Shown: piece by piece, positions 9,828 through 18,000 of the stretch
Layout: each line of letters begins with the position of its first letter
Numbering within the stretch: position 1 is the stretch's first letter
Assembly (NCBI GenBank): GCA_963847945.1
Contig: CAWKBX010000001.1
Location: 186,001 to 250,000 of the forward strand
Origin: JANMJD01 sp963847945
Lineage (GTDB): Bacteria; Actinomycetota; Acidimicrobiia; Acidimicrobiales; Ilumatobacteraceae
Direction of reading: 5' to 3'
Length of the DNA stretch: 64,000 bases
Made by a program: the position numbers and the translations under genes
Notes under the pieces: model-generated
The model's database searches: none
Told to the model about the DNA's origin: nothing
The model's input: the letters and a program-made list of their open reading frames with translations, nothing else

Positions 9828-10592
9828 ATGAGCATCGACAGAGTGGCCGTGGTGACCGGGGCGGCATCGGGGATCGGGCGGGCGACCGTTGAACTCTTCG
9901 TCGAACGAGGGTTTGGCGTCGTCGCCGTCGACCTCGACGCGGCCGCCCTGACGTGGTGCGCCGACCACGAACGAATCAGCTCCATGGCCGCCGACGTTGC
10001 CGACGAGGCGTCGAATGAGGCGATGGTCGCCGCGGCCGTCGACCGTTGGGGACGGCTCGATGTGGCAATCCTCAACGCTGGAGTCGCGGGCACCCGACCA
10101 TTCGAATCCGACGGGGCGATGGAACGATTCGACCAGGTCATGGCGATCAACGTGCGTGGCGTCGCGCTTGGAATTCGTTATGCCGCCCCGGCGATCCGGG
10201 CGTCGGGTGGGGGAGCGATCGTCGCCACCGCTTCCACGTCGGGTCTGCGCGGCGATCCCGGCCGGTGGGCCTACAACGCATCGAAGGCGGCGGTGATCAA
10301 CCTGGTCCGAGCCGCGGCGCTCGACTATGCCGCCCAGGGGATTCGGGTCAACGCCATCGCCCCGGGTCCGACCGAATCGGGCCTGACTCGCAAGTTGATC
10401 GACGTGCCCGAGGCGAGTGACTCGATGACTCGACGCGTGCCGATGCAACGGTGGGGAATGGCCGCCGAGATTGCCGAGGCGATGTGGTTTCTGGCCTCCC
10501 CGGCGGCATCATTTATCACCGGTGTGACGTTGCCGGTCGACGGTGGACTGAGCGCCAACGCCGGCCATTTCGACCTGCCCCGCCTCGACTAG
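9828..10592 (+). CDS. short-chain dehydrogenase/reductase (SDR)
   Basis: A 254-residue classical SDR. The cofactor motif TGAASGIG lies near residues 9-16, NAG near 87, and the catalytic Tyr148-x3-Lys152 is in YNASK; the C-terminus GVTLPVDGGLSANAG is typical. An Asp after the second strand (VVAVDLDAA) suggests NAD(H) preference. I chose the ATG at 9828 over the in-frame GTG at 9819 because it leaves a normal N-terminus. It is divergently transcribed from the alcohol dehydrogenase, which could act on the same alcohol/ketone pool (inference). Confidence 0.88.
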   Translation: MSIDRVAVVTGAASGIGRATVELFVERGFGVVAVDLDAAALTWCADHERISSMAADVADEASNEAMVAAAVDRWGRLDVAILNAGVAGTRPFESDGAMERFDQVMAINVRGVALGIRYAAPAIRASGGGAIVATASTSGLRGDPGRWAYNASKAAVINLVRAAALDYAAQGIRVNAIAPGPTESGLTRKLIDVPEASDSMTRRVPMQRWGMAAEIAEAMWFLASPAASFITGVTLPVDGGLSANAGHFDLPRLD

Positions 10593-10647
10593 TCCCGCCT
10601 GGCTCAACCGGCCCTGTCCGTGAGCCTGCCGCACCACAGGAGTTTTC

Positions 10648-11331
10648 ATGGAGATCGTTCTCGTCCGTCACGGTCAACCCGAGTGGATCCGTGACGGCCT
10701 GAATATCACCGACCCGCCCCTCACCGAACTTGGCCACCGCCAGGCCGAGACGATGGCTAACTTTCTCGCCGCCGAGCAGTTCGACGAGGTGTTCGTCTCT
10801 CCGATGACTCGCGCCCGGCAGACCGCCGCGCCGCTGTACGAACGACTCGGTCGCCCCGAGGAGATCCATCTGTGGCTCGAGGAGATCCGCGACCCAACAT
10901 GGCACGGCACCCCCGCTGAGCATGCCGAGAAGGCGTTTCGCGAGGAACGCAGCCGCCAACCCCACGAGCAATGGCGTGGTCTCGACCATCTCGGCGGCGA
11001 GCGCACCATCGACTTCGTTGCCCGCGTCCGTGAGGGCTGTGGCCTGTTCCTCGCCGAGCGGGGCATCGAGCGGGTGTCCGACACATTCCCAGTGTGGTCG
11101 CTGCCGAATCCCGATCTGCGTATTGCTCTCGTCGCCCACGCCGGTACCAATACGGTGATCATCAACCACCTGCTCGGCCTGGAGCCCGTGCCATGGGAGT
11201 GGGAGCGCCTGGTGCTCGGCCACGCCTCGGTCAGTCGGCTGGTATCGATGCCGATCAGCGATGGAGCTGCCTTCTCGCTCCGCAAGATGTCTGATCTGGA
11301 GTTTCTCGCTCACGAGGACCGCACCGGATAG
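10648..11331 (+). CDS. histidine phosphatase family protein (phosphoglycerate mutase-like)
   Basis: A 227-residue protein beginning MEIVLVRHGQPEW: the RHG motif (Arg7-His8-Gly9) carries the phosphorylated histidine. A second catalytic-type histidine is in LVAHAGTNTVIINHLLG (about His164), and SPMTRARQTAAPL is the usual second conserved block. It lacks features of housekeeping PGAM and is better called a broad-specificity phosphatase. AGGAG lies a few nt before the ATG at 10648. The stop overlaps the first base of the following Nudix GTG, so the two are probably co-translated. Confidence 0.88.
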   Translation: MEIVLVRHGQPEWIRDGLNITDPPLTELGHRQAETMANFLAAEQFDEVFVSPMTRARQTAAPLYERLGRPEEIHLWLEEIRDPTWHGTPAEHAEKAFREERSRQPHEQWRGLDHLGGERTIDFVARVREGCGLFLAERGIERVSDTFPVWSLPNPDLRIALVAHAGTNTVIINHLLGLEPVPWEWERLVLGHASVSRLVSMPISDGAAFSLRKMSDLEFLAHEDRTG

Positions 11332-11876
11332 TGGTGGGTTTCGTCGAACCTGGCCCGATCGTGGCGTTGTCGACTCGTGATGTGTATCGCAACCCGTGGA
11401 TCTCGCTGCGCGAGGACCAGGTGCGGTTTCCCAACGGCCACCAGGGGATCTATGGCGTGGTGACCTGCGCTCAGGCCGTCGGCGTGCTCCCATTCGTCGA
11501 TATGGATCATGTGCTGCTCGTGCGCCAGTTCCGCTACGTGATCCAACGGCTGACCTGGGAAATGCCTACCGGCGCCGTCAACCTCGGGGAGTCCCCCGAG
11601 GCGGCGGCGAATCGGGAACTCGCCGAGGAGGCCGGGTTCCACGCCGACCGGCTACAGCGAGTCTCGACGTTCAACACATCCAAGAGCGTCGTCGACGAAG
11701 AGGCGGTGCTGTTCGTTGCCCATGACCTGCGGCCCGTGGCCGCCGAAGCCGACGAGACCGAGCAAATCACGACCGCGGTGTTCCCGTTCGACGAGGTGCT
11801 GGCAATGGTGGAACGCAGCGAAATCGTCGACGCGATGACGGTGATCGCCGTGCTGCTCGCCGCCCGCCAGCGCTGA
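11331..11876 (+). CDS. Nudix hydrolase, ADP-ribose pyrophosphatase-like
   Basis: A 181-residue protein with a complete Nudix box at about residues 81-103 (G-x5-E-x7-REL-x-EE-x-G; visible as GESPEAAANRELAEEAG). The upstream beta-sheet region (RNPWISLREDQVRFPNG) and MPTGAV just before the box resemble ADP-ribose/NDP-sugar pyrophosphatases of the NudF type. It is expected to hydrolyse a nucleoside diphosphate linked to another moiety, using Mg2+. It is translationally coupled to the upstream phosphatase with a 1-nt overlap. Confidence 0.88.
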   Translation: MVGFVEPGPIVALSTRDVYRNPWISLREDQVRFPNGHQGIYGVVTCAQAVGVLPFVDMDHVLLVRQFRYVIQRLTWEMPTGAVNLGESPEAAANRELAEEAGFHADRLQRVSTFNTSKSVVDEEAVLFVAHDLRPVAAEADETEQITTAVFPFDEVLAMVERSEIVDAMTVIAVLLAARQR

Positions 11877-11892
11877 GTCGCGCTACACGTCG

Positions 11893-11898
11893 TACCAT
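11893..11898 (+). promoter_or_regulatory. -10-like box (TACCAT) 6 nt before an ATG start
   Basis: TACCAT, then 6 nt, then the ATG at 11905, with no Shine-Dalgarno sequence; consistent with leaderless expression. Confidence 0.4.
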
Positions 11899-11904
11899 CC
11901 GGGG

Positions 11905-12981
11905 ATGTCCGACGCCATCGACCTCGACAAGCTCAAGCTCTACTCCTTCCAACTGTTCACGAAGCTCGAAGGTGCTGTCACCGCCGGGATGATCCACCTC
12001 GGTGACCGGCTTGGGCTGTACGCAGCGATGGCCACCGCCGACGAACCGCTGTCGAGCCAGGAGCTGGCCGACCGAGTGGGACTGACCGAGCGTTGGGTGC
12101 GGGAATGGGCCTACAACCAGGCCGCATCGAAGATGATCGATGCCTCGCCCGACGAGAAGTTCTCACTTTCGCCCGAGGCCGCCGCGGTGTTGGCCAGTCC
12201 CGAGCACCCGGCGTTCGGTATGGGCATGTTCCACCGCTTTCCCCAGACGATGGCCGCCTTGGAAGCGATGCCCGACGCGTTCCGCACGGGCCTTGGCCAC
12301 GACTACGACAGCCACGGCTGCGAGGGAGCGGTCGGGATTGAACGCAGCTTCGAGCCGTGGAGCAACGCCAACCTCGTACCGGTGGTCCTGCCCGCGTTGG
12401 ATGGCGTCGTCTCGAAACTCGCCGCGGGGGCATCGGTCGTCGACATCGGCTGCGGAGCCGGGGGGGCGGTCCTCCAGATGGCTCGCGCCTTCCCCGCGTC
12501 GCGGTTCACGGGATACGACATCTCGCAATTCGCCCTCGGTCGGGCCGCCGAGAAGCTGGACGCATCGGGGGTGACCAATGCGACATTCCACGATCCGCGG
12601 GTCTCGCCGCTGCCGACCGACGGCTCCGTCGACCTGATCACCACATTCGATTGCATCCACGACATGACTCATCCGCAGGAGATGATGGCGGCAATCCGCA
12701 CGGCGCTCCACGACGACGGTACGTGGCTGCTGGTCGATATCAAGGCTCGCGACACCTTCGCTGAGAACGCGTTGAAGAACCCGATGGCCCCGTTGATGTA
12801 CGGCATCAGCGTGCTCTCGTGCATGTCATCCGCACTGTCCGCCCCCGACGGCGCGGGCCTCGGCACCCTCGGCCTCCCCGAATCGAAGGCCCGCGAGATG
12901 GCCGCCATCGCCGGCTTCACCCGCTTCACCAAACTCAATGTCGACCACTCCGTCAACGCCTTCTACGAGATCCGCCCGTAA
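11905..12981 (+). CDS. class I SAM-dependent methyltransferase with N-terminal winged helix
   Basis: A 358-residue protein. The N-terminal roughly 100 residues resemble the winged-helix dimerisation domain of Rv2258c-like methyltransferases (LSSQELADRVGLTERWVREW). The SAM-binding motif I is VVDIGCGAGGAVLQMARAF near residue 178. The following segments (GYDISQFALGRA, DLITTFDCIHDMTHP) complete the Rossmann core. The methyl acceptor is unknown, most likely a small molecule. It starts at an ATG preceded by a -10-like box and appears monocistronic. Confidence 0.85.
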   Translation: MSDAIDLDKLKLYSFQLFTKLEGAVTAGMIHLGDRLGLYAAMATADEPLSSQELADRVGLTERWVREWAYNQAASKMIDASPDEKFSLSPEAAAVLASPEHPAFGMGMFHRFPQTMAALEAMPDAFRTGLGHDYDSHGCEGAVGIERSFEPWSNANLVPVVLPALDGVVSKLAAGASVVDIGCGAGGAVLQMARAFPASRFTGYDISQFALGRAAEKLDASGVTNATFHDPRVSPLPTDGSVDLITTFDCIHDMTHPQEMMAAIRTALHDDGTWLLVDIKARDTFAENALKNPMAPLMYGISVLSCMSSALSAPDGAGLGTLGLPESKAREMAAIAGFTRFTKLNVDHSVNAFYEIRP

Positions 12982-13008
12982 CCCACCTGCGCTGCCGCCG
13001 CCATCGCC

Positions 13009-13052
13009 GCCGCCATCCCGCCGCCATCCCGCCGCCATCCCGCCACCACTGT
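13009..13052. repeat. four tandem copies of an 11-bp unit
   Basis: Four perfect, contiguous copies of GCCGCCATCCC fill 13009-13052, in the short gap between two convergent genes. There is no evident coding role. It could be a slippage-prone repeat. Confidence 0.9.
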
Positions 13053-13076
13053 GGAGCGTGAGGTGGAGTGGACTTG

Positions 13077-14027
13077 CTACGCGGCTCCCAAGTTGGTGTG
13101 AACCTCCCGAGTCCGGCGTCGAATGAGGCTGGCGAGTTCCTCGCAGGTTTCGTCGAGCCGATGGTCGATGTCGGCGTCGCTGACCGGCTCGACATGCCAT
13201 CCGATCAGTCGGAGCTGCCGATATCGCCACATGTCGTAGCGAGACTGCTCGGCGCGCCCGTGCCAGGTGACGTGGTTGACCTCAATCGCGAATCGAATGT
13301 CCGGCCAGGCCAGATCGGGATGGATGACTTGGCTGTTCGACAACCGAAGCGGATGTTGCCGAACGGGCGTCCCGATGCCATTCGAGCCGAGGCTGCGGAT
13401 CAGACGCAGTTCGAGGTCGGAGCCGGCCGGGCGCGACCATGCCGGCCGCCGGGCCAAGACATCGTCGAACAACCCCGAACCGGCGCGCCCTCGCGAACGC
13501 ATCTGCGTGGCCATTCTGAACAGACTCGGCAACGTGCACATGCCCTGGTCGAGCATCTGCTCGATCACCGATTCCGTCCGGTCGGCCCCGATGCGGGCAG
13601 TCAGATCGAATGCCGTGCGGGGCGCACTCGTGAGCCGGATCCCGTCGCGCCGCGTGGTGATGTGGTCGTCGGGAAGCAGGGTCGATCGATGGACGACATA
13701 GGGACCGCGAGGAATCCGTTGAGCATGAGTGACGGTCACGTGAGCAAGAGGCGGCTGGAGCAACCCGCGGACCGCCCGTAGCCGACCGGCTGTCTCGTGG
13801 GAGGCGACTCCGCCGGTGAGCCGGCACGCAATGAGCACCGATTGCTCCACGCCGACTGGATGCTCCGCTGACACGAACAGGCCGATGCCGACCCGGTCGT
13901 AGCGGCCGCTGCGCACGAGACCCCGAATCTGGTACGACGAAGCTCCGACGGATCGGAGCTGGTGGAGCGTGACAACGCCAAGAAATCGAGAAGAAATACG
14001 GGCCAAGGCCCGGTGATCAAACGCCAT
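13077..14027 (-). CDS. DUF559-type protein with AbiEi-like N-terminal domain
   Basis: A 316-residue protein. The N-terminal section (GVVTLHQLRSVGASSYQIRG, LVRSGRYDRV) resembles the winged-helix domain of type IV toxin-antitoxin AbiEi-type proteins. The C-terminus (HPDLAWPDIRFAIEVNHVTW and RYRQLRLIGWHV) resembles the DUF559/VSR-like endonuclease fold, with the acidic residues expected in the active-site region. Such proteins are common, often multicopy, in actinobacteria; function is unproven and no adjacent toxin is visible. GGAGGT lies 4 nt before the ATG at 14027. A nuclease role is inference. Confidence 0.75.
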   Translation of the reverse strand: MAFDHRALARISSRFLGVVTLHQLRSVGASSYQIRGLVRSGRYDRVGIGLFVSAEHPVGVEQSVLIACRLTGGVASHETAGRLRAVRGLLQPPLAHVTVTHAQRIPRGPYVVHRSTLLPDDHITTRRDGIRLTSAPRTAFDLTARIGADRTESVIEQMLDQGMCTLPSLFRMATQMRSRGRAGSGLFDDVLARRPAWSRPAGSDLELRLIRSLGSNGIGTPVRQHPLRLSNSQVIHPDLAWPDIRFAIEVNHVTWHGRAEQSRYDMWRYRQLRLIGWHVEPVSDADIDHRLDETCEELASLIRRRTREVHTNLGAA

Positions 14028-14256
14028 GGGGACCTCCGATGTTCAGATGAACGTGCAGGAGGGGGAAGCGTCGACCAAGCTACCGGGGGAGCAGCAAATT
14101 CACGCCGACACACCAGTCGAGCCTGTCCGCCGACCGTCCGCCCAGACCGTCACACGGATCGCGACCTGAAACTCGGGAGCTCGGCGTGCAGAATCCTCAA
14201 ATCCCGACTCCACAGTGGCGAATTGTCATCGGTGCTGGACTGGCTGAGCGCCGGGC

Positions 14257-14898
14257 CTAAACGGCGGGCTTGGGGGAGCGGCGTTTCAGGTTGCGGGCCC
14301 CGAAGGCGTCGGGGGTGAGGCCGAGTTCGAAGATGGCGACGAGGCGGACGTGGCGGAGGAGTTCGTCGCGGGTGATCACGCCGTCGTGAACGGTCAGCTG
14401 AATGCCGAGTCCGTCCAACAGCGCGGCGAGTCGCCACGACGAGCCTGCCGGGTCGGGGCAGGTGAACTGGCCGTTCGCCACACCGTCGCGAATCACGCGC
14501 TCGATCAACGCTGTCGCTTCGACGTCGAGTTCTTGGCTGATCGCCCTCATCGCCGGGTTGCGTAACGCCTCGCCCCACGAATCGATCCACATCAGCCAGT
14601 CGAGGTCGCCCTGCCCGGGGGTGTAGTTCTCCAACACCCGGTCGAGCTTGGCGACGTCGTTCGGAGCGCTGGTCAGGTCTTCTTCGAGGCTGACCATCTC
14701 CTGGCGCGCCGCATGCTGAAACGCCTCGGCGAGCAATTGCTGCTTGGAGTCGAAGTGGTAGTGGATCAAACCCGTCGACACGCCGAGCTTGTTGGCGACA
14801 TCCGACACCCGGGTCGCGGCGAAGCCACGTTCGATGACGACCTGACACGTGATCTCAAGGATCTCAGCTCTGCGTTCTTCGACCGTCGTTCTCTTCAC
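14257..14898 (-). CDS. TetR family transcriptional regulator
   Basis: A 213-residue regulator. The N-terminal helix-turn-helix is clear (EILEITCQVVIERGFAATRV, then VANKLGVSTGLIHYHFDSKQ). The C-terminal ligand-binding domain resembles the BetI/TetR_C_6 type (DPAGSSWRLAALLDGLGIQL). It lies 24 nt downstream of the inositol-phosphate synthase gene on the same strand and is likely co-transcribed with it. The ligand and target are unknown; autoregulation or control of the divergent promoters at 16.25-16.40 kb is possible. Confidence 0.88.
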   Translation of the reverse strand: MKRTTVEERRAEILEITCQVVIERGFAATRVSDVANKLGVSTGLIHYHFDSKQQLLAEAFQHAARQEMVSLEEDLTSAPNDVAKLDRVLENYTPGQGDLDWLMWIDSWGEALRNPAMRAISQELDVEATALIERVIRDGVANGQFTCPDPAGSSWRLAALLDGLGIQLTVHDGVITRDELLRHVRLVAIFELGLTPDAFGARNLKRRSPKPAV

Positions 14899-14922
14899 CG
14901 GACAGGCACGATAGCCACTCGA

Positions 14923-16248
14923 CTACCGGTAGTACTCCATGCCGAGGTGAGTGATCTGATCTTCGCCCATCATCCAGCGCAGCGTGTTCTTCAGTTTCGT
15001 CTGCTGGATGAACAGATCGTGCTCGGGATACAGCCCCGGCGCAGTCTGCGGGCTCTTGTAGTAGAAGCTCAGCCACTCCTGGATTCCGCCCATCCCGGCG
15101 CGGGCGGCGAGGTCGCTGAACAGCACCAGGTCGAGTGCCAGGGGAGCGGCGAGGATGGAGTCGCGGCACAGGAAATCGACCTTGAGCTGCATCGGATAGC
15201 CGAGCCAGCCGAACAGGTCGATGTTGTCCCAGCCCTCCTTGTTGTCGCCGCGGGGCGGGTAGTAGTTGATCCGCACCTTGTGGAAGACGTTGCCGTACAG
15301 CTCTGGGTAGACCGACGGCTGGAGGATGTCCTCCAAGACGCCGAGCTTCGATTCCTCCTTGGTCTTGAAGTTGTCGGGGTCGTCGAGCACTTCGCCATCG
15401 CGGTTGCCGAGGATGTTGGTCGAGTACCAGCCCGAGAGGCCGAGCATGCGGGCCTTGAGCATCGGGGCGAGCACCGTCTTGACCAGCGTCTGGCCGGTCT
15501 TGAAGTCCTTTCCCGAGATCGGCACGTTGCGTTCGGTGGCCAGTTCGCGCAGCGCCGGGACATCGACGCAGAGGTTCGGTGCCCCATTGGCGAACGGGAC
15601 GTTCTCCAGCAGCGCGGCATAGGCGTACAGCATCGACGGGGCGATTGTCGGGTCGTTGGCATCGATGGCCGCCTCGAAGGCTTCGATCGTGAGGTGGGCC
15701 GGGCCGATCTCGATGTATGCCTCGGTCGAAGCGCACCAGATCATCACCAGGCGCTCGCACTGCTTCTCGTCACGGAACCGGTTGATATCTTCGCGGATTG
15801 CATTCAACATGGATCGTTTGTTCACGGTCTCGAGGTGGTTGTCGGCATCGATGTTCTTCACGTACGACCGATCGAAGGCCGCCTTCATCGGTCGGATGGA
15901 ACGCAACGTGTCGGAGATCGCTTCCAAGTGGCGCGGTGCGTCAAGCACGCCGGCGCGCTGCGCGGCAACGTAAGCATCATCGGGAAATGGATCCCAGGCG
16001 CCCCAGACAATGTCATCAAGCGATGCCAACGGCACGAAGTCCCTGATCAGCGGCGAGCGGGCCTCGATGCGCTTGCCGAGCCGGATCGTGCCCATCTGCG
16101 TCAACGAGCCGACCGGGGCGGCCATGCCTCGGCGAGCCAACTCGACCCCGGCAATCAACGTCGAGGCAACCGCACCCAACCCGACGGTCAAGACCCCAAG
16201 CCTCCCTTCGGCAGGAGCGACACGGACGGGCGACGGGATACTGGTCAT
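14923..16248 (-). CDS. inositol-3-phosphate synthase family protein
   Basis: NAD-dependent isomerase-cyclase family making L-myo-inositol 1-phosphate from glucose 6-phosphate. Visible family features are the N-terminal Rossmann start (GRLGVLTVGLGAVASTLIAG) and the conserved segment SGKDFKTGQTLVKTVLAPML followed by NILGNRDGEVLDDP. A later lysine-rich stretch is KTKEESKLGVLEDIL. About 441 residues from the ATG at 16248, which has AGAGGCA upstream; an earlier in-frame start at 16389 would add an atypical leader. The SGKDFKTGQT form differs from the KSQxGATxxHR form of mycobacterial Ino1. Product could feed mycothiol or inositol lipids, consistent with MshC elsewhere in the window. Confidence 0.88.
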   Translation of the reverse strand: MTSIPSPVRVAPAEGRLGVLTVGLGAVASTLIAGVELARRGMAAPVGSLTQMGTIRLGKRIEARSPLIRDFVPLASLDDIVWGAWDPFPDDAYVAAQRAGVLDAPRHLEAISDTLRSIRPMKAAFDRSYVKNIDADNHLETVNKRSMLNAIREDINRFRDEKQCERLVMIWCASTEAYIEIGPAHLTIEAFEAAIDANDPTIAPSMLYAYAALLENVPFANGAPNLCVDVPALRELATERNVPISGKDFKTGQTLVKTVLAPMLKARMLGLSGWYSTNILGNRDGEVLDDPDNFKTKEESKLGVLEDILQPSVYPELYGNVFHKVRINYYPPRGDNKEGWDNIDLFGWLGYPMQLKVDFLCRDSILAAPLALDLVLFSDLAARAGMGGIQEWLSFYYKSPQTAPGLYPEHDLFIQQTKLKNTLRWMMGEDQITHLGMEYYR

Positions 16249-16400
16249 GGATCTGCCTCTCGTTGGGGACATGACGTCGCCGACCATACCGGGTGATATG
16301 TCCTGGTCAGCGCCTATGAGCACCGCACCGTAACGTTCGAGCGGATTGGAGCGCTCTAGCGTTGGAGTAGAGCGCTGCAACTCGCACAAGGGGGAGACGA

Positions 16401-17327
16401 ATGTCCATCGAGTCGATGTTTGATATGAAGGGAAAGGTGGCGTTGGTCACCGGAGGCTCGATGGGTTTGGGCCTCACGTTCTGCGATGTGCTCGCCGAAG
16501 CGGGCGCCGAAATCTCGATCACTGCTCGGTCGGCCGAGTTGTTGGAAGAGAACGCCGCAGGGTTACGCGAGCGGCACGGCAGCAAGGTGTCGTGCCACGC
16601 CGGCGACGTCACGGTCGTCGAGGATGTGCAGCGGGTGATCGCCGAGACGCTCGCCGAGCACGGCCGCATCGACATCTTGGTCAACAATGCCGGCATCTCC
16701 GATCTACGCGGCCTGCCCAGCGAGTGGAGCGATCACGAGACGTTCCGCCGCGTCGTCGACGTCGATTTGTTCGGGGTGTGGGCGTTTGCCCGCGAGTGCG
16801 CCCCGCACATGCTCGAGCGCGGGAGCGGGTCGATCATCAACATCGCCTCGATCCTCGGTTCGGGCGGCTCGGAGTATGTCAATCCGTGGTACCACGCCGC
16901 CAAAGGTGCGGTGCTGCAACTCACCAAGCTGCTCGGCGTCGAGTGGGCCGACCGCAACGTGAGGGTCAATGCCATCGCCCCCGGCTACTTTGTCACCGAG
17001 ATGACCCGGCCGATCTTCGACGGTATCGGCGTGGCCCCGTGGATCGAGAGCCGCACCCCGATGCGCCGCCTCGGTGACCCCGACGGCGACCTGCGCGGCC
17101 CGTTGCTGTTCCTTGCATCCGACGCCTCGGCCTACGTGACGGGCCACACGTTGTTCGTCGACGGCGGGAATGAGGCGTCGCGTGGAGCGTGGCAGATTGC
17201 CCCGTCGCACATGTTCTGGAACAAGGATCAGCCCCAGGCCGGCAAGCCGTACGAAGGCCTGGTGCCGAACACGTTCGAGAGTTGGAAGCTCGGAGTTCCC
17301 GGGATCCACTACCCGATCCCTGAGTAA
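16401..17327 (+). CDS. short-chain dehydrogenase/reductase with C-terminal extension
   Basis: A 308-residue classical SDR: cofactor motif TGGSMGLG near residue 17, NNAGIS near 98, catalytic Tyr164/Lys168 in YHAAK. The usual C-terminal SDR end (GHTLFVDGGNEAS) occurs near residue 258 but is followed by about 50 further residues rich in aromatic and Pro residues (HMFWNKDQPQAGKPYEG, GVPGIHYPIPE). A strong ribosome binding site (AGGGGGAG) precedes the ATG. It diverges from the inositol-phosphate synthase. Substrate unknown. Confidence 0.87.
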   Translation: MSIESMFDMKGKVALVTGGSMGLGLTFCDVLAEAGAEISITARSAELLEENAAGLRERHGSKVSCHAGDVTVVEDVQRVIAETLAEHGRIDILVNNAGISDLRGLPSEWSDHETFRRVVDVDLFGVWAFARECAPHMLERGSGSIINIASILGSGGSEYVNPWYHAAKGAVLQLTKLLGVEWADRNVRVNAIAPGYFVTEMTRPIFDGIGVAPWIESRTPMRRLGDPDGDLRGPLLFLASDASAYVTGHTLFVDGGNEASRGAWQIAPSHMFWNKDQPQAGKPYEGLVPNTFESWKLGVPGIHYPIPE

Positions 17328-17386
17328 CGTCCCGGGACGGCGACTCGCCCTCGAGGACCGCTCGTCGAGCAGCCGGTGTGGGGGTC

Positions 17387-17441
17387 GGTGACATGCGCGA
17401 CGTGTCACCGATTGTCACGGAAACCAGGACATTCGGTGACA
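17387..17441. promoter_or_regulatory. cluster of GGTGACA/TGTCACC motifs (possible operator)
   Basis: GGTGACA at 17387-17393 and TGTCACC at 17403-17409 form a 7-bp inverted repeat with a 9-nt centre. A TGTCAC lies at about 17413-17418 and a further GGTGACA at 17435-17441. The dense repetition of one heptamer in both orientations upstream of the gene at 17566 suggests a binding site or a hairpin; the protein involved is unknown. Confidence 0.35.
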
Positions 17442-17565
17442 CGCATGCCCACGGCGGCTACGGCGGTGAGGTGGCGGCTGACCTCGACGACGAAGTCCGC
17501 TGCGCGAGCGGCGTAATGTTCGCGGGGCCCACCGAAGGATGAACGAAGGACGACAGGACGAGATC

Positions 17566-18000
17566 ATGACGCTTGAGGAGATCAAGGAACACTGCAAGGC
17601 GCTGTCGATGTGGGCGCATGTCGCCACGGTGCGGCCCGACGGAATGCCCGATGTGGTGCCGGTCCACCCGTGTTGGGAGGGTGACACGCTGTGGTTCATG
17701 TGCGGAGCCGATTCGGTGAAGGTCCGCAATCTGTCCACCAACCCGAAGCTCGCCTTGCATTGGCAGGTCACCGAGGTCGGCGACGGGGTCGAGATCTGGG
17801 GCACCGGCGAGGTGTTCACCGACTTGGAGACCAAGCGACGGCTGTGGAACGGCGTGTTCGACTACGACCTGAACGCCTTCGCTCCCGGCGGGGCCGACGA
17901 CTCGCCCGGGACCGCGTTCGTCGCGGTGACCCCGCAGCGGGCGTTGTTCCTCAAGACCTACGGCATGGGTGGCGTGGAGCGTTGGAAGGCCGATGCCTGA
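17566..18000 (+). CDS. pyridoxamine 5'-phosphate oxidase family (split barrel) protein
   Basis: About 144 residues with the split-barrel flavin-reductase-like fold pattern: AHVATVRPDGMPDVVPVHPC, WFMCGADSVKVRNLSTNPKL, then a C-terminal FLKTYGMGGVERWKAD. Members bind FMN, F420 or heme; this single-domain form is frequent in actinobacteria and may be an F420-dependent reductase. I prefer the ATG at 17566 (MTLEEIKEH) to the in-frame one at 17539 because the longer form adds a poorly conserved leader. The stop overlaps the next gene's start region by 8 nt, so the SDR behind it is probably in the same operon. Confidence 0.8.
   Translation: MTLEEIKEHCKALSMWAHVATVRPDGMPDVVPVHPCWEGDTLWFMCGADSVKVRNLSTNPKLALHWQVTEVGDGVEIWGTGEVFTDLETKRRLWNGVFDYDLNAFAPGGADDSPGTAFVAVTPQRALFLKTYGMGGVERWKADA

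Noticed and set aside
13077..14027. Complete AbiE-type toxin-antitoxin system
   Set aside because: Only an AbiEi-like N-terminal domain on a DUF559 protein is present; no nucleotidyltransferase toxin lies nearby.
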